Shown piece by piece: positions 1 to 13,412 of a DNA stretch of 64,000 nt. The notes under the pieces are model-generated. The model was given only the letters and a program-made list of their open reading frames with translations. It did no database searches and was not told where the DNA came from. Position 1 is the first letter of the stretch. Each line of letters starts with the position of its first letter. The translations under genes and the position numbers were made by a program. Origin of the DNA: Epiperipatus broadwayi (taxonomy: Eukaryota > Onychophora > Udeonychophora > Euonychophora > Peripatidae); assembly GCA_028023455.1 (NCBI GenBank), contig JAQFVV010012510.1, positions 2,275,420-2,339,419 of the forward strand. Reading direction: 5' to 3'.

Positions 1-985
1 AGTTATGAAAATGGAGAAAATAAAATTTACCAACTATTGATTAAGGCACTACCTATCTATGAAAATAAAGTATTCCTTTTTATTTAATTTATTCTATCAA
101 ATGATTGTGATTTTAAATATTGATATTTATGATCCATATATTAATATAATTGTAAATAAGTTTATTTTGTTTAAATAAATTAATCACTGGTTATATGGAA
201 ATATATTTAAAAAAATATAAATTATGATATACCAGTTCAACCTTCTCATTACCAGCAGCATTTTTGGCACATGGTCTAGTAGAGCTTGCCTTTAATCCAT
301 TATGGCTAGGGTAACATTCATTTACCAGTTCTGCATTCACCTAATGACAGAACTAAAACTAAAATATATTGAGATAGATAGTGGTCTATCCCATTCTATA
401 ACTTATTTTAAAAATATAGTAATTGGCAATTAAATATATAATCCAGGTTTCGTAAAATGGAGCTTTTTAAATATAGGTTTGGATTATATAAGCACATGAA
501 CATTGATAAAAGTCCATACTTAAAATACATAATATGTAAAAAAAAATTTTTAAAATAATCTTTTATGTAAACAGCCAACTAAAAAAAATAGAAAAATAAT
601 CCAAATGCTTTTATGAAATGGCACATGTTTTTTAATCAGATTAATTTATTTTTCTATGTTTTAGTTGGCTGTTTACATAAAAGTATTGTTTTAAAAAATC
701 ATTTTTTACAAATTATTATTTTTTTGCTTTTTAGCTATATTTACATATTATTTTAAAAATGGTTAAAACTACCAAAAAAACCTGACAAAATTATTATTTA
801 ATAATAAGACATAAAAATATAAAAAACCCTCTAACAAATAAATTCTAAATTTAAATTTCATGTGATCATCTTCTATATAAAATATTTATGTATTGCTTTT
901 TAATTAAGTATATGTTAATAAGTATGAGTTAAATCAATATTAACTAAATTTTATTTTACAATTGCAATGTTTCCATCATATATAT
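1..985. other. AT-rich stretch without a gene
   Basis: I see no coding region here. The only structured part is a hairpin-forming inverted repeat at 549-695, listed separately. The rest is AT-rich sequence with short A and T runs. Confidence 0.6.
549..695. repeat. foldback (hairpin) repeat, MITE-like
   Basis: The 25 bases at 560-584 are the exact reverse complement of 659-683, and imperfect pairing continues on both sides, giving arms of about 50 bp around a 45 bp loop. The shared core includes AACAGCCAACT. A small DNA-transposon derivative (MITE) is the likeliest origin. No clear target-site duplication was seen. Confidence 0.7.
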
Positions 986-1266
986 TGAAGCAGTCGATGT
1001 CTAATCATCATCGAGCTTCATGCTTCACCATTGATACTAACCTCCTGTGAGGCCTGCATTTCAGACCTCACTGTAGATATATGCCATTCACCCACACACT
1101 GTATGCATAATGATCCAAGAAATTAATAAAATTAATGATATTTAATAAAGTAAAACAACACTGTGAGTGATATATATATATGAACAAAGCAATAATTCTA
1201 TTAATATTTATTGCTGAAAATTAGACGTTTTCTTTATATAATTGTAAATCTTTTATATATATATAT
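986..1266 (+). mobile_element. solo LTR copy A, first part (long-LTR gypsy family)
   Basis: The sequence from TGAAGCAGTC at 986 matches the start of the 5' LTR at 54,510 over about 280 bp, including the stretch around ACCTCCT and the CACACACTGTATG box. It is preceded by ATAT. The match stops near 1266 in a TA run and resumes at 5871. The LTR therefore appears to be interrupted by the 1267-5870 insertion. Divergence is clearly higher than between the two LTRs of the 54.5 kb element, so this copy is old. Confidence 0.8.
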
Positions 1267-4200
1267 TCTAACCGTGCCCGCCGTCGACCTCGTACCTCCA
1301 CTTACAAATAAATAGATTATTATATTTAATGTCACCGGGTTCTAGCTCTAATAATTAAATGTTATATAAAAAAAAATGTTTTACTAGCTCAAATTTCTTA
1401 AGAATTAACTTAGGTTCTGTTTAAAGTAAATTAACACAAAGATTTAATGTATTCATGAGACGAGAAGTGGAAATACGAGTTGGCAAGGTAGATCACATTG
1501 AGCCAATATCCCACAGGATACCACCTCAATGGCATAAGAACACTATCCCCCCTTTATACTTTTATTTCAAATAATAACTACATAGTATTCTTATGACTTT
1601 CGCAACGTCTATTTACTAAGACTCATTTAATAACTATAATATTAATTCTGTTATCTTTAATAATAATAATCATCATCTAGCTCAATAAATTATAATCTCA
1701 GGTTCTTAATCTTTATTTATACTTCAACAAAATGCGGTAGCACATATGGTAAAGGATTTTATGCCATATCTACTACACTGCAATTAATAACAATAATGAT
1801 TACAATCTTTCTTACTTAATCAAATTGGTATAAATTTCTTTTATTGCAAATTTATTACCATAATAAATCAATCAATATCAATATCATCTTTTGTCTTTAA
1901 ACAATAAAGTAAACTAAGAAGTGGTAGTGTTTAGATAATCTGATAAATAAAGTAAGTGGCAATTAATAGCATATAATTTATCAAAATATTAGGATAGTGG
2001 ATTTATGACCAATAACTTAATGCAATTTTATAATTACTTAATTATAAGAACATCAATAATAATTAAGATTAAACATATTTTTAGTTATCTTTTGTGCAAA
2101 ATGTACTTCAGTGGTTGTGAAAACACTCTGTGAATTTGTACCATGATGTAGTGAAAACAATACCCAGACACAAGTTTTAATAAAACAAATTTAACAAAGT
2201 TTATTAACATCAAATAAATTTAAGTAAAATAAAACAAATCTATTTACATCTTATTTACAACGGATATCCTTCTTTCCTTACACATGACAAATGTTAATTC
2301 TACAATTTTGTACTTCTTTATAGTTAATCCAATCATTATACATTTTAAAAATTATTTTAGTTATTTTCTTTAGGTTTATCACACTATTTATTTGAACTAC
2401 TTATGGGTAACAACATTTTTTACCTTTTAAATATACTAAATTTACAATATTCTAAATTATTTTTGTGGATCAATATTTTATAACGTCACACTTTATAATC
2501 AATATGGTCTTAAAAAAAAGAAAATTTACATTTCTTGTTACTTTAAACAAATTACACAGCATATTATTAAATATTATGATTAACTTTAATGTTTGTTCTC
2601 CCATGCTCATATAAATTATAATGCGTTTTTTGCATAAGCCATACTCCTGTATAATATTATAATGTGTTTAAATATCACCCTGTTACAATTTCAAATATAT
2701 GATAATAATTATCGAGTGTTATAGTATTTTTAAATATGCAACACTTATCTCTTTAAAATATAATTAATAATAAAAAGAGCGTGAAAATATATTTTAATAT
2801 TTTGTATATTCTCATTTGATATACTTTTACAAAAAATTATAGTTTATTTCTAAATTAAAATGATTCTATAACTTCTTCCATTATTTAGGACATCTGTATC
2901 TTTCTTTCAATGGTTATAATCTATTCTTAGTTAACTCTTAACTATTCTTATTCCAAGTAAAATCATAACATACTTTCTAAATTATCTATTGCTTTCCCTT
3001 CAATAAAACCTATCATATACGATGTAGTAGCACGAAATACAGATTAAGATAGCGAAAGATGTATAGGATATTGGGAAGAAAGATGGATAACTTGTCTTCA
3101 ATAATACTTTAAGAATGCATGGAACAGTGTGAACAGGTTCGACATTTATTGTCTATTAACCCTTAAGATAAGAAAGTGATGTGGCAGCTATTTATTCAGC
3201 TTTACCAAACATCAAGGCAACTCACACGAAATATAAAATAACACTGTCCAAGACAACATGTGGATCAGCCATAGGGCTATATTAACTATGCTGATTCTCT
3301 CACAAAACTACTTATTTCCATTCCCTATATCATCCTAGATTTTCATACATCATCTTGGTTTCCAAATCACCCTTGTACTCCCAAGTCACTACTTAAATTA
3401 TCTCTCTAGATTTTCACTATATCAAGCATCGATAAAATACGAACAACTTTTTAAAAAAACAACAAACAAGATTCGCTACTATAAAATCATTTCTCTATCC
3501 CTTAAGAATAATTTATCTCGCTTTATAACACTGTATGTTCATTACCTACATTTTTTGTTAAAACAATATTCAAACATCCCAATAGGAAAAATCAATAGAA
3601 AATGTAATATAATCATTGATTATATTAAATTATTATTTATCAACAAATAAAATGACTATCGTATGCATATTTTCAAAAATCTAATTACATCTCAAAATGT
3701 TTCAATGTGTTGTTTTAAATGCGTTTTCCAATAATAATAATAATAATAAACTTTTTCACTACATTCATTCAATTTTCCGCTGATCTAAATAAATAAAACA
3801 TACATTATATCATTAATAATTAAAAATGTTACCAAAATAATTGTCATCTTCGGATCAGGCTTTGCAGTAGGCTTCTTTTCCTTCGAGCATTGCAAACATA
3901 CAATTACACACATATACAATTTTATTAAAAGACATTCAAACTCAAAAAAAAATATTATTTCATATAATATTATATATCCCAAATTAATGTATTTGTTTCC
4001 CTATAACTATCTGAAACTTATTGCTTATAATAATAATATAAAAAAAATAATTCAAACCATAATCAAATATTTTCTGACGGTAAATATTGTTTAGTCCCAT
4101 AATATTTATTTTCTTCTTTTATCTGAATGTTCTTCTCTAGGATTATTAAAGTTTTAAAAATTAACTTGGTTCCTTTAATAAACTTGTTTAGACGATTTTT

Positions 4201-5870
4201 AATTTTAGCGTTTAGCATCAGATTATTAAAATATTTTTAGTTATTTATCCCTCAAAGTTTTAAATGCGTTCTGGCAAATATTCCCTCGGCGCGTCGATGC
4301 ATCTTTCTCCTTTTTATTAGACTATGAATATTTAATACTTTAGGTACCAATTGCGTTTTATTGATTCAATATTTTTTTATATATTCCTCTTCCGTATTTT
4401 CTTTATACAAATATTTCTCTTTAGCAAGCTTTATTTCATTCATTCTTAATTTTATGTACATTATTTTTTGATCTTTAACTATTTTTTTTTTTTTTTTCTA
4501 GAGTATACTTCTTTTTCGGGTCATCTTAAAGAAAGCAATTCAAATGACATTAATTTTAAAATTATATTTGTCCATTTATTCTTAGATGAATCATAATGAT
4601 TTTTATATTTTATTCTCTTTCTGAACTTTGCGCACAATGTCTTTTCATCTATATTACACGCGTAACAGCAGTTTTCCTTTGGATACACTATATAAGCGGT
4701 ATCAATGAACAATATAAACAATTTTGAAATACTATAAACTTTAAAACTGGTTTTAAAGAATCTATCCATATTTTTTACTGAAAATTCCGACTGTACTTCA
4801 ATAGAATTCACTGGCAGGTTCGATTAAGTTAGTGATACATAATTTATGAAAACTTTAAAAATATTTATTTTAAGACTCTCTCTATGATTTTTAAAATTGT
4901 CAGTTAATTTGTTCTAATGATATTATTAGAATTATATTGAAAAAATTGACTAAATTGGAGAAAAGAAATTATTAGAGAGCTCAAATTTTTTACCTCTTCA
5001 CTCGAGTCTGTCAATTCTTGTTCTCCTCGATTATACAATTAATTGGCGCGATTTTTGTTGTCTGCCCAGATCTATCTTTTTATTGGTCAGCCCCTACTTT
5101 GGTTTGTAAACATTTTCTCAAGTTTTAAAATGATGACGTAATAGACTTAAATATTAACCTATTATTATTTTTAAATTAATTTAAACACTTTTAAAATAAT
5201 TTTCAAAACAATATTTAATAAAATTATTCACTACTTATTTTTATTATGATGTTTAATAAATTCTATCCATTTCTACTATAATATTATTTAAATACTTTAA
5301 AATATTGGTATTAATTGAAACAAGTGCTTGTATAAAATATTCCAGACAATTACGTAATCGTTTCCGGTATTTTGTCTATTTTTGTCTGTCTTAATAATTT
5401 TACTGCACTTATATTATATAAAAAAAAATTTTTTATATAAAATTTTGAAGAAATAATTTAGAAAAAATATAGAAATAAATACAATTCTCAACATCATAAT
5501 ATTTACTATTCAAATACATTACACTAAATTTTATTATTTAATATAGTTTATAAATTTAAATACTATATAATATTAATTTATTCTAAGTTTTAAAGTTATT
5601 AAAATTGACTTCTTAAATACATTTTTATTACTGATAGCTGTGTTATTTTAATATGGCCAGCTTTTACAACCATATGAGCAATTCTTTACTCTTTATTTAA
5701 CTAATTTTTTAAATGATTTTACGTATCAGGTATTTGCTTTAGCTTTAAATTGCACTTTACAGACTCTATAAATTTAATATATTCAATACATCAATAAATA
5801 TATTCTCAAATTTAAAATTTTTTAGTAATTGACCATTATAACTATTTCTTGACCTATAGAAAAGGGTACA
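1267..5870. mobile_element. 4.6 kb insertion splitting LTR copy A, type uncertain
   Basis: This block separates the two halves of LTR copy A. Its left edge lies in a TATATAT run and begins TCTAACCG. Its right edge ends GGGTACA followed by ATATATAT. Other LTRs of this window end GGTACA before ATAT, so an LTR-type insertion at ATAT is plausible, with the expected 5' TG mutated. I found no protein motif, and the reading frames inside are short. It contains a (TAA)n tract near 3728-3751 and a T run near 4480-4498. The nature of the insert is inference. Confidence 0.45.
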
Positions 5871-8588
5871 ATATATATATGTATTTTAATAAAAGTGTTA
5901 GGATGTAAAAACAAAGTAAAATGGGGAAGGCTCAAAATACTGAAATGATCTTTATCTATAGTCAGATTGTTTTTATTAATTAAAATTATAAATCTTAATT
6001 AAAATTAGAATCATAAGAATTCTTTTGTTAGTTTATTTGCAAATCTTTACAAATATCTAAAATGATATTTTGAGCCTTATCTGTTTTAAAAATTTTTTGT
6101 TAATTAAATATTTTACTAATTAAATATTTTTTTTAATCAAGAGATTACAGGGATAGCACTGAAATTGCATTCTTGGGAGAATTAAAAGGTGTATAAAAAG
6201 AGCCCATAGAACAAAAGAAATCAGTTAGTAATTAACCTTTGAATTAGTTAGTAAATTATTGCAGAACATTTGAGTTAATAATTTTCCAGAAAAATTGATT
6301 CATCATTCCACTTTAAGAAGTCAGGAAAAGTTTCATGTCATGATATTTGAGTAGAGGAAATCCAGCACCTTCCTCCTTTTCTCTGATACTGCCTCGTGCT
6401 GCCATGTTCCATCCATCTGACTGGCTGCACCAGATGATCATCTGACTGCTGACCCAAATGGATGACTGCTTATACTGCATCTGCCTGCTATTCTGAGGTA
6501 ACCTCATTCTATGTGGAGCTGCCTTTAATATAAAGTTTTTAGGTAATCTGTGTATCTAAGATATAATGAAAATCTTACGTTTTATTCAGGTATTAATTTA
6601 TAGGTTTCTATTAATTATGCTCTTACACTCTCTCTCTGTAATCCCTTACTAATATAATGTATTTTTAACTTAACTTTCATGCTTGAACTTATATATATAA
6701 CTTTGTGTGGCTCCATTAGATATTACTAACTTATTCATGTTATACATGTAAACAATTTATGCTCTTTAATTAATATGCTAATATTATTCAACCTCATGAG
6801 TCTAATAAGGGTTTATTTGCTTTGTTTAATGGGGCAAGAAGCAGGGGCTTCAGCTAAATTTATTAGTAAGTTTTATTTATTTTTAACAGAAATTGCTCGC
6901 TAGGTTGGTTTTATACTTAAATCTTTTATTCGTGTTCTTTTTATCTAAAATATTTTATTGTGGATGCATATTTTATTTTATTATTTGAATTTGTCTTTAA
7001 ATTTTCATTTTAAAAGATCATGAATCTTAATATAATTAGTTAATGCCTTCTTGTTGTTACCTGGAGGGCTAATTCTATCAGTTAATATGTATATGGGAAT
7101 CGAAACTAAATACAAATTTTGTTAGTTTAATGTAATAGTTAAAAGAATTATTCACCGTTATAATTTGCTGAATGATTCTTTATTTAAATATATCATTGCA
7201 CAGAAGTCAACCCATTTACAGGTTCTAGAATATAATATATTAAGTTTATCGCACACGTCTAACACTGCTGACATACCTTTCCTTTCTCTTATGGTACTTA
7301 CACATATATTTTCTTTATTGCTTTGTCATTGGGGATTTTGGAAGTCCGAAGCTCTGGGTCTACTTTTTCAAAATCGTTCGTAATCAGGGATATACGCTAC
7401 TCCCTGTGGAATGCAAGGTTTATAGGGTTTTGATTGTTTTGTGGAAGTTCCATACAGCTGGCTCTGGGCATTCAAACCAAACCTCTCCATTCGATACTGT
7501 GCCATCAAAATGTCGGACGTATCAACCCTCATTCATTCTCAAATGTGTTTAAGATGATGAAGTATTCAAATTACCATAAGATCCATATTTCTTTAATGAC
7601 ATGCTAGCATTATTATTGTTTTATTTAATGGATTTATGCCTGTTTGACCTTTCATTAGGTGTTGAAAATAATGACTCATTCCTGAAATGCACCAACATGC
7701 TAGTTAGTCAGTATGTTGATTTTAAAACTGCTTTCTTTTAAAATACTAATCGATTCTCATAGACGTAAATCAACATGCATTCTCTGTGAAATATTAGTGA
7801 TTATATATCTTACTCTCCCTGTCAATGTAACACATTGTTTGTTTTTTGTATACTTGTTCTAAAGACGCTATGTCCAAACAATGCCTATCAAACACATATA
7901 ATGATTTTAAGATTGCAAATAAATGATTGAGATCATATATTTATATTTATTTGTCAAAATGATTAATGCTAAATTATCAGGTATCTTTCTGTAATCCGAA
8001 TCTGTTCCGATCTTGTAGATTGTTTTGTGCATCCACAACATTCTGTTAGTAAAATTTTATTAAATTGGCATATTAACCCACTCCATAAAATTATATTCAT
8101 TAAATAATTAATAAATGAGATTTTATAGAAACAAATCCCAAGTTTTGTAAATGTATAATGTCATCCCAAGCGTGAAACAATGTTGTAATAGATATATGCG
8201 TTTGTTTCAAAAGTGTATTAAATATATATTTCATGTAAATCCTTGTTTGTTTTGAATTATTATTTTCTAATTAATATTTAGAATTATTTTCTTTAGCTAA
8301 TAACTTAGCATTAATAAATAACTGTAATAAATGTGATTCCTGGGCTACTCATCTCGATCATCATCATCAGTCTGATCTTATGCTCTACCGCTTTGCTTCT
8401 AGGGAATTAAAATAATTGTGCTGCATTATCGGGATTGTTGTTCATTGGGTCAGAGACTCGAAGAATAGGCAAATAGGTTAGAATTGAGGATTGCTCCAGA
8501 CCTGTGCATCTCGAGCATGATCGGATTCGAGGTACTTTTGTTTAGGATTTGACTCATGTTGAGTGAGCAGATGGTTTTGACCAATACA
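5871..8588 (+). mobile_element. solo LTR copy A, second part
   Basis: This part is colinear with 54,790-57,356 of the young element. Shared landmarks are AAATGGGGAAGGCT near 5920, a TATA box at 6192, a GGTAACC donor-like site at 6497, the TCCAAACAATG box near 7873 with a nearby AATAAA, and the end AATACA at 8588. The LTR is followed by ATAT (8589-8592), matching the ATAT before 986. This supports a 4 bp target-site duplication and a solo LTR of about 3.0 kb. No internal region is attached, which is the usual result of recombination between two LTRs. Confidence 0.82.
6192..6200 (+). promoter_or_regulatory. TATA box of LTR copy A
   Basis: TATAAAAAG sits at the same place in the LTR alignment as TATAAAAGG at 55,062 and TATAAAAAC at 39,616. 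Conservation in three diverged copies supports a U3 promoter. Transcription would be expected to start about 30 bp downstream. Confidence 0.6.
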
Positions 8589-9959
8589 ATATATATATAT
8601 ATTATTTAATTAATTTTATTAATTAAGCATGAGTTAAATTAACATTAACAAAATTTTATTCTACGAATATATAGTTTCTGTTGGCTTAATTGTTAAGGAA
8701 TTTTCTTGGAAAGCACAAAGATGTGAGTTTGAATACTAAACAGAAATGGATTTTCTTTCATTATTAAAAATTCAAAAATGTGAACATACAGATAAAATAT
8801 AGACAGGGCAAGTTAATATAGAAGCTTTTAAAATGAATCAATTTAAATTTAGTTTATAAAGATAAAAAAAACTAATTTATTTTAACTAAATTTATTTAAA
8901 ATAAATCTGTTTCAAGAATTATGTTATAGGAACAATAATTAAATACTAATTCAGAAAATTTTGCTCAAATAGTTAGTTTTATTAATTGAAATTCTTGAAA
9001 TATTAATTTTTTCAATTTTTAGAGATTAAGATGTCCTTTTTAAAGATGTGGGCTTGTTTAATTAAATAGTTTTATAAACAAACATAATTAAAATACCTGC
9101 TGACTTGTTAATTAAAGTTGATTTGCAAAGTGGGTAATAATATAATAAGGCCAAGTTAGGATATAATTTTGTCTTTTGGTCTTTGCTTTTGCCTGCTCAA
9201 CATGGAGTGTGTAAAACTTTACCCACAGCTGAAAGAATCAATATGCATTGTTCACTGCCATTTCAATTCTTAAGCATGAAATCCATAACCACCAGAATAT
9301 CAAACCTGCTTGCTAAGTTTCAGCCAATGCTGTGCCAGCTATCTTCACATATATTAAAAGCAGTTAAAACAAAAATGTGTCTCAACCATGAAAGTAAAAA
9401 TTTTCAAGATCAACTCTAGCTGGAACATAATCTGATTGTGTCTAAGATTGGAAGCCTGTAAATAGAAAAACTTTACTACTAAACCACCAAAGCTCTCTCT
9501 TTTTGAAAATGTATGTACATAAATAACTTCACTTTTTATAAAGAAATAATGTCTGCTTGGCCATGTCTTGGATTTAACATAATCCATTTATTTTATGAAC
9601 AATTTATTAAATTTTGAAACTTTTGTTACCAACAAGCCATTTATGTTAAGATATCTGTTAATTTATAATTTAGTTTAAATGTATTTATGTATTTACCTTT
9701 TATATTAACTTACTTTTAATATTTCTAACATGTAATTTAATACAGTATTTTTTAAAAAATATATTTTTTAAAAGTATATTTACAATTTTTTTTAAAAATG
9801 TAGTTAGATAAAATAATTTATACTTTAAAATATTCAAGAAATAAAAGAAATCAGTTTTGTTACTTAGATTTTTCTTTTTTTCCCTTTTCCTTCTAAAGAG
9901 TCTAAAATCACGTCCATGATTTTAATAATCAAAATGTAGTTTTTAACATTTAGTTTTAA
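8589..9959. other. no recognised gene; AT-rich
   Basis: Apart from a weak tRNA-like repeat at 8683-8760, nothing here is recognisable. The block 9183-9480 is less AT-rich and has short open frames on both strands, but no family motif could be assigned. It may be the remnant of another repeat. Confidence 0.5.
8683..8760 (+). repeat. possible degenerate tRNA-derived SINE
   Basis: TGGCTTAATTGTTAAGG near 8682 resembles a tRNA-type A box, and GAGTTTGAATACT near 8728 resembles a degenerate B box at suitable spacing. No target-site duplication or clear tail was found, so this is only a weak candidate. Confidence 0.3.
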
Positions 9960-9973
9960 AGGATGGCACTTTA

Positions 9974-10162
9974 TTGCTAACCAAAAATATGCAACTGACT
10001 AATGAGCAAGAACTTTCAATAAATGAGAATATATCTAAAGATGTCAAAGCCCAAGCAAACACTCGACATAATGATGTAGAAGTTATGCTACCAGAAACCA
10101 TTGACTTCGGTCAGTCAGTAGACTCTCCTGTGGACTGGTCACCTACTCCAGGAGACACATAA
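9974..10162 (+). pseudogene. short open frame before the endonuclease, possible ORF1 remnant
   Basis: A 62-codon frame lies 85 bp upstream of the endonuclease frame and shares its base composition (A and C rich). The peptide is acidic and shows no domain I can name. Position alone suggests the tail of an ORF1. It could also be part of the ORF2 leader. Confidence 0.35.
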
Positions 10163-10247
10163 CAACTAGTAGCTAATTCAACTGTTGAATTGTACAATGA
10201 ATTCACTGACACATCTTTCTACCTGAAAATTTTAAAAACCAATTATA

Positions 10248-11081
10248 ATGTATCTTAAAATTGTTGGTACCAATGTGAGAGGCCTAAACTCTCTACAACG
10301 TATATATGCCATAAGACAGTGGTTGAATATTCACACACCCCACATCTTCTTTATGGCCGAAACTAAATTCCACATAAAATCAAACTTACAAATCACTCAG
10401 ATTCCAGAAAACATTGGTTACACTAAATTCTCCATTGCCACCACTGCTTCCGGAGGGGTAGGTTTCATCATTAACAAAAATAAACCACCTAATGATTTCA
10501 ACATTTTATACTTAGATGGTAACATAGTCATAATCAAAGTTAACTACAGTGGCTTCATCTTCAACATCCTGTTCATTTATATTCAAAACACAGTCAATAA
10601 TGTTCATCACATCATACATACAATAAATATGGTACTACACTCCAACTCATCACTGACACTTCTCCTAGGTGACTTCAATGTGAACTATGCCCACTTCAAC
10701 AATAAATACTTACACCTAATCAATAAAACTCTCATGTGCGGTGAGGGATTTCTGCCCCCGGGATCCTTCTCCTTCTACACACAAAGCTGTAAAAGTCTCA
10801 TAGATCTTTTCTACTATTCACCAGAATTGCACTTCCAAATTGAAGCACAGCTTCAACTGGTAACATACTCAGACCACCTTGCACAAATTATCAAACTTCT
10901 TCCTGACAAGACACTTTACACTGGAGAATACAGTCACCAAACTCTCCGCATGATAACCCCACAACAGCGACTGAAGCTATCATCTCAGAGTCCTACATTT
11001 ACTTCAAAAAAATTGACATTCTATCACAACCCATTGAAGTTGCATGGTTTGCATTCATTGAAGTCACACAATCACTCATAA
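10248..11081 (+). pseudogene. LINE ORF2, APE-type endonuclease domain
   Basis: This frame encodes the endonuclease that nicks target DNA for target-primed reverse transcription. Visible motifs, in order, are TNVRGLNS (first Asn motif, residues 8-15), AETKF (catalytic Glu, about 37-41), LLGDFNVN (about 138-145) and YSDH (about 207-210). The order and spacing fit an APE endonuclease. The frame ends at 11,081 and the next domain resumes in another frame at about 11,117, so a frameshift separates endonuclease from reverse transcriptase. The start ATG at 10,248 is the first in frame and gives the motif about seven residues after it, as is usual for ORF2 of this group. Confidence 0.85.
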
Positions 11082-11116
11082 GTAACTACACACGAAAGCT
11101 GAAAGGTCCAGTTAAA

Positions 11117-11956
11117 TTGCTTAATGATTTACAAAACATAAGCTCCAAACTTAAAGAAATTCCAAGTAACACAGACAACATTAAAGATATTATTTCCTTA
11201 AAATTGAAATACAAAACACAACAGGAAAAACTAGCAGAATACCTATCCATCAAGAGAGCAAAATTGTTCCTTGAATCTCAACATTGCTGGACCCGTGGTT
11301 ACATTCGCTGGGCCCTTGGAACATCAAGAATAAAAAATACACCCTCAATAATTATTTCTAATGGGGAATCCTGGATTGGTCAACAAATGTTGGAAGGCAT
11401 TAAGCATCACTTCCAGGAAATTCTTCAAAAAGATCCTGAAACACCACTCACTATATGGAAAAATGAAGAAGTTCCAGACATGCATTGCATAATGGAATCT
11501 ATGCTACAAAACAAAATCACATCCCTTAGGGATCGAATTCATCCTGGGCTTCATGGCATTCCACGCTTCATTCTAGCCCACCTCAGCAAATTTTCAATAC
11601 CAATTATCCATAGAATGATAGACCACCTAACAGATGGAAACAAAATTATCCCCAATCTTTACCCGATTGCCATGGTACCCTTTCTTAAGAAAAATAAACC
11701 GCCATCAGAGCTCATGAGTCTTCGACCCATCTCAATGTCCCCTCTAATTATAAAAATCATTGAATCTACTATAAAAGATATCATTCAAGAAGGTATTCTC
11801 AAATACATTTCTCCATCCCAGTTCGCCAAAAAAGGCTCATCAACCACCCTAGCTATGGCCCAAGTTAAATCCCTAGTTGATCACTTAAGAACAAACAGGA
11901 AATCTAAACCAATTGCTGTTCAATTGGACATAGCAAGCCATACCTCCAAATCATAA
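11117..11956 (+). pseudogene. LINE ORF2, linker and reverse transcriptase fingers
   Basis: The first half is the basic linker after the endonuclease. From about residue 135 come the fingers and early palm motifs: GLHGIPRFIL, then LRPISMSPLIIKIIES, then SQFAKKGSSTTLAMAQV, then AVQLDIA. After LDIA the palm aspartate motif breaks off. The sequence jumps to material that belongs further along, in a different frame, which indicates a small deletion with frameshift near 11,935 that removed most of motif A. Confidence 0.85.
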
Positions 11957-12702
11957 GTAATCTTCTTAGAAACAGACACATACTGATATCCTTAGATGGA
12001 AGAACCACTGACAGTTTCAAACCATCACATTCAATTCCACAAGGATCCCCTCTTAGTGCAATTCTTTGCATTGCTTACATCAATCCACTCCTGTTAGACA
12101 TTCAAAGACAAATTCCAGGAGTCTACATTCCCAGAATAAAGAGGGAGATAGGAATCCTTGCATATATGGATGATGCCTTCATAGTCTTGCCATCACAAAA
12201 ATATCTTGGTCATCTCAACAAAATTTTAAATGACTACACTCACCAATAAAAACTTTCCTTCAATCTTCAAAAATCATCTGCATGGAGAATTGCTACAGGG
12301 AAGAAGATTACAACTAACTTCCTTGGACAACCACAGAATTTCCTAGGTATTCCCTTTCACAAACCACCTACTATCATCACATCACAAATACAAAATGAAA
12401 TATTAAAATCTGCCAGCAAAATAACAACATCACTTGCTAAGGTTTACCTTTCACTTCATGGGAAGGTGGCCTTACTCAACATGGTCCTTTTCCCCAAAAT
12501 TAATTATTACCTCCCAATTATTAAACCTACCAAAATCTTTGTCAGTAAAATTAACTCACTTTGCTCTAGGTTGTTCTGGGGTGGGAAAACTGTTGCCATC
12601 AGTCTAGAAGGCATGCACCATCCCTGCTGGATGAATGGTCTTTCACTCCACTCCCCCTATACATTTTTTCTCCAAAAAGCCACAATCTTATTCATAAATT
12701 AA
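11935..12702 (+). pseudogene. LINE ORF2, reverse transcriptase palm and thumb
   Basis: In frame 1 the palm resumes with SIPQGSPLSA (motif B, near 12,035) and GILAYMDDAFIVLPS (motif C near 12,150, with the catalytic YMDD intact). A TAA stop at 12,247-12,249 interrupts the frame, which then continues through FLGIPFH and SLHGKVALLNMVLFPKINY to 12,702. The order motif B, motif C, FLG, thumb is that of a LINE reverse transcriptase. Confidence 0.85.
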
Positions 12703-12731
12703 CCCTTATTTTTGACAACTTCCAAGTCTAT

Positions 12732-13412
12732 ATGCCAGTTGACCCCACCGACCGACCACCACCTCTCAAACAGGATTGGATATCAACCTTAACCTCTGCT
12801 TCTCAATGCCTTTACAACTGTCCTGCAACTGCTTATTCTTCCAAAATGAAATACTGGGATGCATATAATCTACAGCATCCTCAAACATATTCTCCTATTT
12901 CCAGACTTAACTTATCCAACAAGAAAATCATATCACAGTTTAAATTTTGGAGCCTCGAAGCAAAATTCCTGGACTTCATAATTAAAATAAATCTTGATGC
13001 CCTACCAACTAAATGGTTTTTGGTAAACAGAAGAGGATTCAATAACATTGACCCACTATGCTAACTCTGTGGCCGGGAATCAGAGACATTTGAGCACATT
13101 TTAAACATCTGCCCCAATATCAACAGTATCAGACAATTAATCCACACAAACTCAAAGATCAACTTTCAAATAATTAACTCAATCCAGCACTGCCTTGGCA
13201 CAAAAACATTTGCATGGATAAGACTATCCACATTCCTCACCTTTTCCATCTGGTCCGTCCGCTGCAAGCTAGCCTTTGAAGGATCTCATTTAAATCCTCT
13301 CCAACTCTTCATTAACATCATCAACAATATCAAAAAAAGGGATGAAATCCTCTCTACCTCTACGGCCTTCTTTGAGACATGGAGACTGTTTGAAGTTCCG
13401 ATACAACAATAA
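12732..13412 (+). pseudogene. LINE ORF2, C-terminal region with zinc knuckle
   Basis: Reading through the TAA at 13,062-13,064, the translation contains LCGRESETFEHILNICP. This is a Cys/His knuckle of the CxxC-x(n)-H-x4-C kind found at the C-terminus of L1-like ORF2. The in-frame stop falls between the two cysteines of the knuckle. The terminal stop is TAA at 13,410-13,412, followed by about 280 bp of 3' untranslated sequence and the A tail. Confidence 0.8.

Noticed and set aside
3005-3060. GTAGTAGCACGAAATAC, resembling the 3' part of the 18 kb hammerhead
   Set aside because: The CTGATGA core and the 5' half of stem II are missing, so it cannot be told from chance.
4814-4840. Similarity of TTCGATTA..GT.AGTGATAC at 4816 and 38,490
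   Set aside because: It is limited to about 20 bases with no extension on either side.
9183-9587. Two overlapping open frames of 78 and 77 codons on opposite strands
   Set aside because: Neither shows a recognisable motif, and such lengths are expected by chance.
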